Assembly (NCBI GenBank): GCA_944390045.1
Contig: CALXOO010000001.1
Location: 62,001-126,000, forward strand
Origin: an uncultured Spirochaetales bacterium
Lineage (GTDB): Bacteria; Spirochaetota; Spirochaetia; Sphaerochaetales; Sphaerochaetaceae
Direction of reading: 5' to 3'
Length of the DNA: 64,000 bases
The stretch's first letter is position 1. Every line of letters begins with the position of its first letter. Of this stretch, positions 26,826 to 35,380 are shown piece after piece. A model generated the notes under the pieces. It did no database searches. It was not told where the DNA came from and saw only the letters and a program-made list of their open reading frames with translations. Both the position numbers and the translations under genes were made by a program.

Positions 26826-27362
26826 CTATTTGATGAATGAATCCAGAAAAGAGACGAGAAAGGCGTCAGGGTCGCCCTGCCCATCCACCAGGGCAGAGTA
26901 GACAGTGTTCGAGAACATCAGTGAGAGCAGGGAGGAACTTACTCCTCTCATCTGTCCTGCCGCCATGACATGCTCCAGCATGGCCTCGCACTGGCCCCGG
27001 ATCATGAGGCGGAGGCTGTTGGCCACGTCCCAGGATCTGTCATCGATGTTCTTCCGCTGCTCCACAAGCGAGATGAAAGCTGCCCTCTGCTTGTCCTGGA
27101 ATACTGTCTTCCAGTGACTCATCGCCGTCATGAACACTGTGCGCGCGTCTTTGGAGAAGTCCACGGCGAAACCGAGATTCAGGAACTGGTCCCTGAAGTG
27201 GGCGTATATGGAGTCAACCATCTCCTGCTTGCCAGTGAAGTGGTAGTAAATGCTGGCCTTCCTGACCCCGAGGGCGCCTGCAAGTCGGGAGAGGGTGAGT
27301 CTGTCGTACCCCTCATCCGCAACGATTTCCACAGCTGCTGTGATGATGTCTTCCCGTGTCAT
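26826..27362 (-). CDS. TetR-family transcriptional regulator
   Basis: 178 aa. Residues 1-47 are the TetR helix-turn-helix (AAVEIVADEGYDRLTLSRLA then VRKASIYYHFTGKQE), with an all-helical ligand domain behind. A TetR-like palindrome 32 bp upstream of its ATG suggests autorepression. DUF1015 lies downstream and may be a target. Confidence 0.85.
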   Translation of the reverse strand: MTREDIITAAVEIVADEGYDRLTLSRLAGALGVRKASIYYHFTGKQEMVDSIYAHFRDQFLNLGFAVDFSKDARTVFMTAMSHWKTVFQDKQRAAFISLVEQRKNIDDRSWDVANSLRLMIRGQCEAMLEHVMAAGQMRGVSSSLLSLMFSNTVYSALVDGQGDPDAFLVSFLDSFIK

Positions 27363-27393
27363 GAGTCAATTGTGACCTGGAACTGGCCCTGTG

Positions 27394-27413
27394 TCTACCG
27401 GTCGTTAGGTAGA
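27394..27413. promoter_or_regulatory. Probable TetR autoregulatory operator
   Basis: Inverted repeat TCTACC (27394-27399), 8-bp spacer, GGTAGA (27408-27413). On the minus strand its edge forms TAGACA, a -35-like hexamer 17 bp from CACAAT, so a bound repressor would block tetR transcription. Confidence 0.5.
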
Positions 27414-27520
27414 TTCCCCGCTTTTTCCCTTTTTTCCGGGCTTTTCCGGCCGCGGCCGCTTGATCTCTTTTCCGGGTGCGGATAAAGTGGGCGGGAAACT
27501 AAAACAAACAGAGGATAGAA

Positions 27521-27832
27521 ATGTACGCACTCGTTGAAATTCTCGGCAAGCAGTACAGGGCTGAGGAAGGCCAGGTCCTGCAGGTCGATCTGCTCAATCA
27601 GGAAGAGGGTTCTTCCTATGAGACGGACAAGGTTCTCGCTGTTGTCGATGGGGATAACGCCAGATTCGGCACACCCTATGTGTCCGGAGCCAGCATCCAG
27701 GCCACAGTCGGCAGCGAAGTCAAAGGTGAGAAGGTCAAGGTATACAAGTTCCACAGGAGGAAGGGCTACAGAAGGACCCAGGGCCACAGGCAGCAGTATA
27801 CATTGATCACTGTCAACAAGATCAACGCATAA
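27521..27832 (+). CDS. rplU: Ribosomal protein L21
   Basis: 103-aa large-subunit protein beginning MYALVEILGKQYR, with the conserved KVYKFHRRKGYRRTQGHRQ C-terminal 23S-binding loop. AGAGGATAG ribosome site. First gene of the rplU-rpmA-obgE operon; 12 bp to rpmA. Confidence 0.97.
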   Translation: MYALVEILGKQYRAEEGQVLQVDLLNQEEGSSYETDKVLAVVDGDNARFGTPYVSGASIQATVGSEVKGEKVKVYKFHRRKGYRRTQGHRQQYTLITVNKINA

Positions 27833-27844
27833 GGGAGGAGCATT

Positions 27845-28099
27845 ATGGCACATAAGAAAGGTGGCGGTTCATCCCGCAACGGACGCGATTCGAATCCCCA
27901 GTACCTGGGTGTAAAGCGCTATGGTGGCCAGGTCGTCAAGGCCGGCGAGATTCTCGTCCGCCAGAGAGGCACGGTCATCCATCCGGGCAAGAATGTCGGC
28001 CTGGGCACAGACTACACGCTCTTCGCCAAGACCGCAGGAACTGTCGAGTACGTGAACCGCAACAACCGCAAGTACGCGACGGTGGTCAGCGCGGAGTAA
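27845..28099 (+). CDS. rpmA: Ribosomal protein L27
   Basis: 84-aa protein beginning [16 protein letters not shown], the uncleaved N-terminus reaching the peptidyl-transferase centre; [18 protein letters not shown] and TLFAKTAG follow. No N-terminal extension, so no Prp-type processing is needed, and no prp/ysxB gene lies between L21 and L27, unlike in Firmicutes. AGGGAGG ribosome site. Confidence 0.97.
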   Translation: MAHKKGGGSSRNGRDSNPQYLGVKRYGGQVVKAGEILVRQRGTVIHPGKNVGLGTDYTLFAKTAGTVEYVNRNNRKYATVVSAE

Positions 28100-28109
28100 G
28101 CCGGTCTTT

Positions 28110-29168
28110 ATGTTCGGTTTTTCCGACGAAACCTATATCGACGTTGCCTCCGGAAACGGAGGCAATGGCTGTGTTTCCTTCCGTCGGGAGAAATTTGTTC
28201 CCAAGGGCGGTCCGGACGGAGGGGACGGCGGCAAGGGCGGAGATGTCGTCTTCGTGGTCCGTGACAATCTCAGGACGCTGGGTCACCTGAAGATGGTACG
28301 CAGCTACAGGGCGGAGAACGGCAGGCCTGGACAGGGTGCCCGCTGTTTCGGAAGGAACGGCGCCGATGTCGAGATCCCCGTGCCTCCCGGAACTGTCATC
28401 AAGGATGCCCAGACCGGACAGGTCATCAAGGATCTCACCGGTGAGGAGCGTTATGTCTTCCTCAAGGGAGGAAGAGGTGGCCTTGGCAACTGGCATTTCA
28501 GGACCGCGACGCGCCAGACGCCCCGCTTTGCACAGAGCGGAGAGCCCGGCACGGAGATGCGCATCGGAGTCGAGCTCCTCGTGATCGCAGACATCGGCTT
28601 CGTGGGCTTTCCGAACGCAGGCAAGAGCAGTCTGCTCAACCTGCTGACGAATGCTAGAAGCAAGGTTGCCGGCTATCCCTTTACGACGAAGATCCCTCAG
28701 CTGGGTGCGATGCGCTATGACGGGCAGGATATGATCCTCGCCGACATCCCCGGCATCATTGAGGGCGCAAGTCAGGGTGCCGGAATGGGGCTGAAGTTCC
28801 TCAGGCACATCTCCAGGACAAAGGCTCTGGCCTTCTTCATAGATCTGAGTGATGAGAACTGTCTCGACAGTTACGACATCCTCTCCAGGGAGCTTGCCGA
28901 TTTCGCACCGGCGCTTCTGGAAAAGCCGCAGGTCATCATCGCCAGCAAGCTTGATGAGGATGGCGCTGTGCAGCGCCTTGAGGATCTGCGCACACGGCTT
29001 GCCGGACGTGAGATACATCCGCTCTCGATCTATATGGATGAGACGGTAGAGCAGATCAAGCAGGCCTTCATTCATGTCGTTTCCTCAAGCGGCATAGCTG
29101 AGGATGACGCTTCCGGCGGTTTCACGAGCCATGCTGACAACGATGCCCACTACAGAGACGAGTACTGA
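28110..29168 (+). CDS. obgE: GTPase Obg (CgtA)
   Basis: 352-aa 50S-assembly GTPase. Glycine-rich Obg fold (1-158), then G domain with GFPNAGKSSLLNLL (G1), a TTKIPQLG G2 region, DIPGIIEGAS (G3) and SKLD (G4). The variable C-terminal OCT domain is essentially absent. Third gene of the L21-L27-Obg operon. Its end overlaps nadD. Confidence 0.95.
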   Translation: MFGFSDETYIDVASGNGGNGCVSFRREKFVPKGGPDGGDGGKGGDVVFVVRDNLRTLGHLKMVRSYRAENGRPGQGARCFGRNGADVEIPVPPGTVIKDAQTGQVIKDLTGEERYVFLKGGRGGLGNWHFRTATRQTPRFAQSGEPGTEMRIGVELLVIADIGFVGFPNAGKSSLLNLLTNARSKVAGYPFTTKIPQLGAMRYDGQDMILADIPGIIEGASQGAGMGLKFLRHISRTKALAFFIDLSDENCLDSYDILSRELADFAPALLEKPQVIIASKLDEDGAVQRLEDLRTRLAGREIHPLSIYMDETVEQIKQAFIHVVSSSGIAEDDASGGFTSHADNDAHYRDEY

Positions 29169-29760
29169 GAAGAGTACGCTGCTTTTCGGCGGCTCGTTTG
29201 ATCCGGTGCACCGCGGCCATGAGTATATTCTGGAAAAGGCACTGGAGAAGACAGACTATGAACGCATCATCGTCATGCCTGCCCATCTGTCCAATTTCAA
29301 GCAGGACAGCAGGCCTGCCTGTGCCGCTGACAGGCTCAACATGCTCCATCTCGCATTTGACGGTCTTGACACAGGCGGCCGTGAGCTTGTCATCTCGACT
29401 TACGAGATCGACAGGGGAGGAGTGAGCTACAGCTATGACACTGTGATGGCTATGTACGGACTGTACGCCATCAGGGGACGGCTTGGATTCCTCATGGGTG
29501 ATGATCTTGTCAGCGGGCTTGAGCGGTGGTACAGATGGAATGATCTCAGGAACATCGTGGACTTCGTTGTCTTCACCAGGGATGCTTCTCATATATCCGC
29601 TCCTCCAGGCGCCAGGCTGAATCTCATACAGGTCACCCCCTTCCATGCTTCCAGCAGTGAGGTGAGGGCCGGAGCGCTTGACGAGCTTGTTCCATCCGTT
29701 AAGAATTACGTCATCGAACATGGACTATACGACACTGGAGAAAATCGTAAGGGAGAGTGA
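29131..29760 (+). CDS. nadD: Nicotinate-nucleotide adenylyltransferase
   Basis: Adds AMP to nicotinate mononucleotide in NAD synthesis. The nucleotidyltransferase motif GGSFDPVHRGHEYI and C-terminal SSSEVRAG are clear. Start uncertain: ATG 29131 (209 aa) or 29143 (205 aa) both fit, both inside the end of obgE, and neither has a good ribosome site, so translation is probably coupled to Obg. Ends overlapping yqeK by 41 bp. Confidence 0.88.
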   Translation: MLTTMPTTETSTEKSTLLFGGSFDPVHRGHEYILEKALEKTDYERIIVMPAHLSNFKQDSRPACAADRLNMLHLAFDGLDTGGRELVISTYEIDRGGVSYSYDTVMAMYGLYAIRGRLGFLMGDDLVSGLERWYRWNDLRNIVDFVVFTRDASHISAPPGARLNLIQVTPFHASSSEVRAGALDELVPSVKNYVIEHGLYDTGENRKGE

Positions 29761-30298
29761 GAAGCCCTCGCGCTTCGAGCATTCGCTCGGGGTCGTTGAG
29801 GTCTGTCAGGTGCTGGCAAAACGCTTCCGGCTGGACGTTGAGCTCAGCAGGATGACCGGCATCTTCCATGATTATGCCCGCTATATGGACGGCTCTGACA
29901 TGCTTGCCTTCTGCCTCAAGCACGGGATTCCGGTCGAAGAGGAGGAGAGGAAGTCTCCCATGCTCCTGCATGGAGCCGTGGCAGCCTGGTACTTTCCCAG
30001 GATAACCAACATCTGGGATGAGAGGGCAGAGCTTGCCATCAGGCACCATACGCTAGCCAGTCCCGGCATGGGAGCGCTCGGAGCAGTGCTCTATGTGGCC
30101 GATTACTCGGAGAAGGGCAGGCGTCATCTTGATGATAACGACAGGCTTGTGATCTGGGGAAAGGCCAACCTCGAGGAGATGGTGCTTGAGGTGCTTCACA
30201 GGGAAGAGGAGTACTCATTCACGGTAAACCGTCCTCTTGCCCGCATAACGGCCCAGACCCGTGATTACCTGCTCTCCGGAGGACGCTTTGCGCTTTAG
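29720..30298 (+). CDS. yqeK: YqeK-type HD-domain diadenosine tetraphosphate hydrolase
   Basis: 192 aa. HD-superfamily residues in FEHSLGVVEVC, GIFHDYARYM, LLHGAVAAWY and IRHHT. YqeK proteins symmetrically split Ap4A to ADP and usually follow nadD, as here. ATG 29720 matches the family N-terminus and lies well inside nadD, implying coupling. Confidence 0.85.
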   Translation: MDYTTLEKIVRESEKPSRFEHSLGVVEVCQVLAKRFRLDVELSRMTGIFHDYARYMDGSDMLAFCLKHGIPVEEEERKSPMLLHGAVAAWYFPRITNIWDERAELAIRHHTLASPGMGALGAVLYVADYSEKGRRHLDDNDRLVIWGKANLEEMVLEVLHREEEYSFTVNRPLARITAQTRDYLLSGGRFAL

Positions 30299-30776
30299 GC
30301 TTCCGCTCTTGCTGCTCGTCATTGTGCTCCTCACTTCCTGCGCCGGTGACACAAGGGCCTACAGGCTGGACGGACAGTCAGTGAGCCGAGCCTGGTTCAT
30401 CGGCGGCGGCCGTGTGGTCGAAGTGTCGGGTCCTTCACACCTTGTGGACGCGCTGGGGGCCGGCTATGACGAGAGGGCGGCTGCTGACGATGAGGCCATG
30501 AGCCTGCGTGACAGGTGCTATGACAGCCTCGCAGGCGCCATGGGCCAGGATGACGGACTGATGGCGGCCGCGGCCAGCTGGAGGAAGCTTGCCTCCTCCG
30601 ACTTCCCGGCTTCTGTCGAGGCACTGGCCGGCGGCTTCGATGAGGAGGCCTTCATAAGGGATCTGCGCGGAGCCGGGGAACATTACGTATATGATCTTGT
30701 CACTGTGACCGAGAGAGTGGAAGAGGATGAGCTTGACAGCTTCCTTCCGCTGTGGTTGACAATGGCATGCACTTGA
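30288..30776 (+). CDS. Hypothetical lipoprotein
   Basis: 162 aa from TTG 30288, chosen because GGAGGA precedes it by four bases and it gives a clean lipoprotein signal: basic LRFR, a hydrophobic run, then lipobox LTSC with cysteine at about residue 18. A GTG at 30261 is less likely. The rest is acidic, helical and alanine-rich with no known motif. It sits between yqeK and rsfS, where many bacteria have a LytR-CpsA-Psr gene. Confidence 0.65.
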   Translation: MRFRLPLLLLVIVLLTSCAGDTRAYRLDGQSVSRAWFIGGGRVVEVSGPSHLVDALGAGYDERAAADDEAMSLRDRCYDSLAGAMGQDDGLMAAAASWRKLASSDFPASVEALAGGFDEEAFIRDLRGAGEHYVYDLVTVTERVEEDELDSFLPLWLTMACT

Positions 30777-30793
30777 AGGAGAATCATTCCGCT

Positions 30794-31141
30794 ATGGACG
30801 ATAAGACGAGAAGAGACAGTGAGAGAATAGCTTCCTTCCTTGAGGAGCACAGCTGCAGGGACTGCGTGGTCATGCCGCTGGAGAACTGCTCATGGACGGA
30901 CTGCTTCGTGATCGCGACAGTCAATTCCGTGGGTCACCTGAAGGGTGTCGTGCACCAGATCTGGGACCTGCTTAACGAGCTGGGACTGTCGGTGAACAAC
31001 AGACACAAGAACCCGGGAGAGGACGGCTGGACGCTGATCGACACGGGGAATATCGTGATCCACCTGATGAGCCAGGAGCTGAGGGACTTCTATTCCCTGG
31101 AGCGCCTGTGGGCTGCCATGGAGGAGGAGAAGGAAGACTGA
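30794..31141 (+). CDS. rsfS: Ribosomal silencing factor RsfS
   Basis: RsfS binds L14 and blocks subunit joining under starvation. SWTDCFVIATVNSVGHLKGVV and GWTLIDTGNIVIHLMSQELRDFYSLERLW (quoted only in part; residues about 30-105) fit the family, where the second region is normally near-identical. 115 aa from ATG 30794; ATG 30767 is possible, and the AGGAGA lies 11 bases before the chosen start. Last gene of the operon, followed by a terminator. Confidence 0.88.
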   Translation: MDDKTRRDSERIASFLEEHSCRDCVVMPLENCSWTDCFVIATVNSVGHLKGVVHQIWDLLNELGLSVNNRHKNPGEDGWTLIDTGNIVIHLMSQELRDFYSLERLWAAMEEEKED

Positions 31142-31163
31142 GCGTGGCCCCGGTTTTCCGCTG

Positions 31164-31194
31164 ACCCGTCACCTGCTGACGGGTCTTGCTCTTT
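31164..31194 (+). terminator. Intrinsic terminator after rsfS
   Basis: Perfect 8-bp stem ACCCGTCA / TGACGGGT (31164-31184, 5-base loop) followed by CTTGCTCTTTT. It ends the L21-to-RsfS operon. Confidence 0.8.
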
Positions 31195-31277
31195 TCCGCC
31201 TGCCGGCACTTGTTTTTTATGTGAAGAGATGGGCCTTTTTGTTGCCTTTGCTCGTCAAAGATGTGAACATTTCAGAC

Positions 31278-31985
31278 ATGAAGCTGATATATGTTGTCGA
31301 AGATCATGATGCAATCAGGGACGGTGTCGTCAGATACCTCGAGATCTCAGGCTATGACGCCAGAGGTCTTGCGACAATTGCTGAGGAGAGAAAGGCGATA
31401 GAACAGGAGAAGCCTGATCTCATCATACAGGATGTGATGCTTCCTGATGGCGACGGCTTCCTCTTCATAAAGGAGCTCAAGGGCCGCAGCCTGGACATTC
31501 CGGTCATCTTCATGACGGCAAGGAGCGAGGAGTCTGACCGCATCCTGGGCTTTGAGCTCGGGGCGGACGACTACATTTCCAAACCATTCAGCCCGAAAGA
31601 ACTCGTGCTGCGCGTCAGTGCCCTCTTCAGGAGGATGGACAGTCATGGAAATGTGCGCGGCGGAGATGTCATGGATTTCCAAGACGGCAGTGATGAGCTG
31701 GTCATTGACCTCACACAGCACAGGCTCACTATCAACGGGCAGGAGAAGGTCCTGACTGCCGCGGAGTGGAGAATATTGACCTACCTTGCCCAGAATGAGG
31801 GGCGCCTTGTCTCCCGTTCCCTCATTCTGGAGAAATGCTTCGACTATTCATTCGACAGCTATGAGCGCGTCGTCGACACGCACATCAAGAACATCAGGGC
31901 AAAGCTCAGACCGGGTGACTGGATCGAGACCGTGCGCGGCTACGGCTACCGGTTCTGCTCCAGACAGGATGGTGCCCAGCAGTGA
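31278..31985 (+). CDS. OmpR/PhoB-family response regulator
   Basis: 235 aa. Receiver 1-115 with E8/D9 pocket, D52 (IQDVMLPDGDG), T80 and K102 (SKPFSPKEL); winged-helix DNA-binding domain from about 135 to the end (LTAAEWRILTYLAQNEGRLVSR ... VVDTHIKNIRAKL, shown to its limit). ATG 31278 begins just before the receiver; an upstream GTG at 31221 is rejected. The stop overlaps the kinase start (GTGA). No target operon is evident. Confidence 0.9.
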   Translation: MKLIYVVEDHDAIRDGVVRYLEISGYDARGLATIAEERKAIEQEKPDLIIQDVMLPDGDGFLFIKELKGRSLDIPVIFMTARSEESDRILGFELGADDYISKPFSPKELVLRVSALFRRMDSHGNVRGGDVMDFQDGSDELVIDLTQHRLTINGQEKVLTAAEWRILTYLAQNEGRLVSRSLILEKCFDYSFDSYERVVDTHIKNIRAKLRPGDWIETVRGYGYRFCSRQDGAQQ

Positions 31986-33463
31986 AGGCAAGGACCCTGC
32001 GCCATTACTTTTTCCGCGTGTTCTTTTCCCTGCTGCTGATGGTGGGGCTCGTGCTCTTCATCCAGGCGCTGGTAATCGGCTACGGGGCCTGGAATGCGGA
32101 CCGCTACTGGCCTGTATTTGTCGTGAACGACTATGTCTCACGGCTGATGACCAGCTTCTCAGAACTTGAGGATCCCACGATAGAAGAGGTCATGGACACC
32201 TTCTCTCAGTGCATGGATGAACGTGTCAGCGGCCTTTTCGTACGTTCTGCAGTGGATGGAAATCTCTTCCTCTTCGGGCGTGTCCCGGCCGAGGAGCAGG
32301 GCAAACCTCCTGCCCAGAAGCGGCTGAGGAAAATCGATGAGACACAGGAGATGCACACATTCACGAAGGAAAGCCAGGTCTTCGTGATGGACATAACGCT
32401 GGCAGAAGGCTCATTCAGCGCCACTGTCACGCCGGTCGGAAACGGCAATGACGGCTTCGGCAGCGTCACATATACACTGCCGGGCTTCATCAGGCCGGAT
32501 GATGTCGCAGCAACAATCTTCCTCACGATAGACGGCCAGCTCAGGAGTGTTTTCGATGTGCTGGTGATCAATATCGCCACCTATGAATCAACCAGGTATA
32601 TGCTTGACGCGCTCATCATGGCCCTGGCATGGATGCTGCCTGCCTGTCTGGTCATCTCGGTGCTTGTCTCCGTCTTCATGTCCAGAAGGAACAGCAGGGC
32701 CATAGGAGCGATCAGGAACGCCCTGGAGGAGATCTCACACGGCGGCGAGAACGTGACAATCGCCAGGCAGGGAACCTACGAGCTTGACGAGATAGCCAGA
32801 TCCATACGCGAAATGGATATCAACCTTCAGAAGAACAAGTTCGCCAGGAAGGAGTGGATACGTTCGATAGCCCATGATCTCAACACTCCGCTGACGAGCA
32901 TCAATCTGCTTGTGGAGGGCCTTGCCGACGGCATCTGGCAGGCGGATGACAATTTCATCGCGACACTTCGCCGCGAAGTGGGCAGCATGACCTCAAGGAT
33001 CTCGGCAGTGCGCTATTTTGCGACTCTTATGGACCCTGATTTCACTGTACAGCGGCAGGAGCTGGACCTCGGTCAGCTGGCCAGCGCCGCCGTCGGCCAG
33101 ATAGCCTCGGCGAGGATAAGCCTGACTGTCCTTTCCTCCTCAGAAGTCAGTGTTGATCAGGCCCTGACTGCGAGGGCACTGTCTGAAGTGTTCAAGAACG
33201 CACTGGAGGCAGATGACGGACAGGTTTCCGTTGTCGTGGACGGCACAGTGGTGAGAGTGCGCAACAAGGGCCGGCTGCCGGAGGATCATCCGGACCTCTT
33301 TGAGCCCTGGGCCCGCGGAGACCGGAGCCGTCATGAGGGCGGCAACGGACTGGGACTGCCGATTGTGGGACAGATATGTTCCCTGCTCGGGGCCGGTGTC
33401 GACATCAGGCAGGACAGGGATGATGTCGTCGTCACTCTTGATTTCTCAGGCTGTGCCTCATGA
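31982..33463 (+). CDS. Sensor histidine kinase
   Basis: 493 aa, two membrane helices (about 12-34 and 207-233) around an extracytoplasmic sensor domain of about 170 residues, then HAMP (about 234-285), the HisKA box SIAHDLNTPLTS with H298, and a HATPase domain with N-box VFKNALEA, a short EPWARG F-box and GNGLGLPIV G-box. Partner of the regulator just upstream. Its final 32 bases overlap the convergent phosphodiesterase. Signal sensed unknown. Confidence 0.9.
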   Translation: MKARTLRHYFFRVFFSLLLMVGLVLFIQALVIGYGAWNADRYWPVFVVNDYVSRLMTSFSELEDPTIEEVMDTFSQCMDERVSGLFVRSAVDGNLFLFGRVPAEEQGKPPAQKRLRKIDETQEMHTFTKESQVFVMDITLAEGSFSATVTPVGNGNDGFGSVTYTLPGFIRPDDVAATIFLTIDGQLRSVFDVLVINIATYESTRYMLDALIMALAWMLPACLVISVLVSVFMSRRNSRAIGAIRNALEEISHGGENVTIARQGTYELDEIARSIREMDINLQKNKFARKEWIRSIAHDLNTPLTSINLLVEGLADGIWQADDNFIATLRREVGSMTSRISAVRYFATLMDPDFTVQRQELDLGQLASAAVGQIASARISLTVLSSSEVSVDQALTARALSEVFKNALEADDGQVSVVVDGTVVRVRNKGRLPEDHPDLFEPWARGDRSRHEGGNGLGLPIVGQICSLLGAGVDIRQDRDDVVVTLDFSGCAS

Positions 33464-33977
33464 GAACCTCTCCGTCACGAAGGCGCCGCAGCTCGAGAAT
33501 GCCGTCCTCGTAATAACCGAAGCTTGCCTCCCATCCTCCTTTCGGAATGCTGGCTGAGCCCGGGTTGAAGCAGAGCACGCCATTTCTGAGATGGCATACC
33601 GGGATATGTGTATGTCCGTACAGGAAGATGCCGGCTCCCGGTGGCAGGTTTTCCTCATTGTATATGTGCCCGTGAGACAGAGTCATCCTGTATCCGTCCA
33701 TGTATACTTCCGCAGTCGTGCCCATTACGGGGAAGGTGAGGACCATCTGGTCCACTTCCGCCTCGCAGTTGCCCCTCACGGCGACAATCCTGTCTGCAAG
33801 TGAGTTCATCAGCGGAATGACCGCCTTCGGGTTATAGCCTTCAGGAAGATCATTCCTTGGACCGTGGTAGAGCACGTCACCGAGACACAGCACGAGGTCA
33901 GCGCCCTCTGCCAGCTCCGTTATCCTCTGTGCGGCAGGAAGACTGCCGTGTATGTCTGAAACTATCAAAGCCTTCAT
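33432..33977 (-). CDS. YfcE-type metallophosphodiesterase
   Basis: 181 aa with the calcineurin-like motifs DIHGS, GDVLYHGPR, GNCEAEVD, SHGHIYNEEN and YGHTHIP, the order found in YfcE, a manganese phosphodiesterase of unknown natural substrate. Followed upstream (15 bp) by trmL, so both may be transcribed together. Confidence 0.85.
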   Translation of the reverse strand: MKALIVSDIHGSLPAAQRITELAEGADLVLCLGDVLYHGPRNDLPEGYNPKAVIPLMNSLADRIVAVRGNCEAEVDQMVLTFPVMGTTAEVYMDGYRMTLSHGHIYNEENLPPGAGIFLYGHTHIPVCHLRNGVLCFNPGSASIPKGGWEASFGYYEDGILELRRLRDGEVLMRHSLRNQE

Positions 33978-33992
33978 TTTTCGACCTCACAA

Positions 33993-34499
33993 TCAGGAGC
34001 ACTGAGCTCCTGCATCAGCAATAATGTCATTTGTCGCGAGAGTGGAAAAGCCTCTCTGCCTGTAATACTCATAGGCGGCCACCGCGACAGTGTTCGAGAG
34101 ATTCAGCGAACGCTTGCCTTCCTTCATCGGAAGGCGGACGCAGCTGTCCTGGAAACGGGAGATCAGATCACTGCCGAGGCCACATGACTCCCTGCCGAAG
34201 ACAAGATAGAGATCATCCTCCCTGCTGAGGTCCAGTGAGTAGTAATTCCTGTTGCAGCGCGCCGTGAAGAGTATCAGGCGGTCCCGGCTGTGGTCAGCGA
34301 GAAAGGAGCCGCTGTCAGGGTACTGGACCAGGTCAAGATCGTCCCAGTAGTCCAGGCCTGCGCGCCTGAGATGTCTCTCATCAAGAGAGAAGCCCAGCGG
34401 ATGCACGAGAATCAGTCTGCTGCCGGTGGCGCTGCAGGTGCGGCTGATGTTTCCGGTGTTCTGCGGTATTTCCGGTTCGATGAGGACGATGTTGAGCAT
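33993..34499 (-). CDS. trmL: tRNA (cytidine/uridine34-2'-O)-methyltransferase TrmL
   Basis: SPOUT methylase of 168 aa: N-terminal EPEIPQNTGNISRTCSATG, then LVFGRESCGLGSDL and RSLNLSNTVAVAAYEYYRQ, the SAM knot residues of TrmL (YibK). Predicted leaderless: TTGACA, 17 bp, AAGTAT, six bases, ATG. It diverges from uppP. Confidence 0.9.
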   Translation of the reverse strand: MLNIVLIEPEIPQNTGNISRTCSATGSRLILVHPLGFSLDERHLRRAGLDYWDDLDLVQYPDSGSFLADHSRDRLILFTARCNRNYYSLDLSREDDLYLVFGRESCGLGSDLISRFQDSCVRLPMKEGKRSLNLSNTVAVAAYEYYRQRGFSTLATNDIIADAGAQCS

Positions 34500-34505
34500 G
34501 AGTTA

Positions 34506-34557
34506 ATACTTTGTCCCTCCGGGCGCCTTGTCAAGATGGGCTTTCACCAAATAGACT
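34506..34557. promoter_or_regulatory. Back-to-back trmL/uppP promoters sharing one -35 palindrome
   Basis: CTTGTCAAG at 34527-34535 serves both strands. Minus: TTGACA (34534-34529), 17 bp, AAGTAT (34511-34506), six bases to the trmL ATG. Plus: TTGTCA (34528-34533), 18 bp, TAGACT (34552-34557), ten bases to the uppP ATG. Confidence 0.6.
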
Positions 34558-34567
34558 CTCACATGCT

Positions 34568-35380
34568 ATGAATGCAGTTGAAGCCGTAAAAGTTGTCATA
34601 TTGGGAATCATACAGGGAATAACCGAGTGGCTGCCCGTATCAAGCACGGGACACATGCTGCTGTTTGATGCGCTCCTGCCGCTGAACCTGTCAGAAGATT
34701 TCGTATCCGTCTTCATGGTCGTCGTCCAGCTCGGCTCCATCCTTGCCGTGGTCGTGCTCTACTTCAACAGACTCTGGCCGCTGAAGAAGAGCAGACAGGA
34801 GAGCATGAGGACTCTCCGGCTCTGGGGACGCGTACTGATCGCCACCATACCTGCCGGAGTCGTGGGACTGCTCTTCGATGACATTATTGACCAGAAGCTC
34901 TCCACCTGGCCTGTGATAGCTGCGGCCCTGGCCATATACGGCGTGCTCTATATTGTCCTGGAGAAGAAGGTGAGGATAAGGACCAGGGTTGAGACTCTGG
35001 ATGACATCAGCATCAGGGATGCGCTGTACATGGGTTTTTTCCAGATGCTTGCACTGATTCCCGGGACTTCACGCTCCGGATCCACGATCCTCGGGGGCAT
35101 GATCGGCGGAATCAGCCGTCCTGTCGCCGCAGAGTTCTCCTTCTTCATGGCCCTGCCGGTGATGGCCGGAGCCAGTCTGCTGCGCCTTGTCAAAAGCGGG
35201 CTTGCGTTCTCAGGTGCCGAGTGGGGCTACCTCGCACTTGGCTCTCTGGTCGCATTTCTTGTCTCGCTTGCGGCGATCAAGGGCCTGATGAGCTATGTGC
35301 GCAGCCATGACTTCTCTGTCTTCGGAGTATACAGGATAGTACTGGCAGTGGTGGTGACCGCCTACTTCTCGCTGTCGTAG
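34568..35380 (+). CDS. uppP: Undecaprenyl-diphosphatase UppP (BacA)
   Basis: Membrane enzyme recycling undecaprenyl-PP for cell-wall synthesis. GITEWLPVSSTGHM near the N-terminus and PGTSRSGSTILGG in the middle are the two catalytic signatures; 270 aa with about eight helices. ATG 34568 matches the family start; an earlier in-frame start would lie across the promoter. Overlaps dinB by 19 bp at the 3' end. Confidence 0.93.
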   Translation: MNAVEAVKVVILGIIQGITEWLPVSSTGHMLLFDALLPLNLSEDFVSVFMVVVQLGSILAVVVLYFNRLWPLKKSRQESMRTLRLWGRVLIATIPAGVVGLLFDDIIDQKLSTWPVIAAALAIYGVLYIVLEKKVRIRTRVETLDDISIRDALYMGFFQMLALIPGTSRSGSTILGGMIGGISRPVAAEFSFFMALPVMAGASLLRLVKSGLAFSGAEWGYLALGSLVAFLVSLAAIKGLMSYVRSHDFSVFGVYRIVLAVVVTAYFSLS

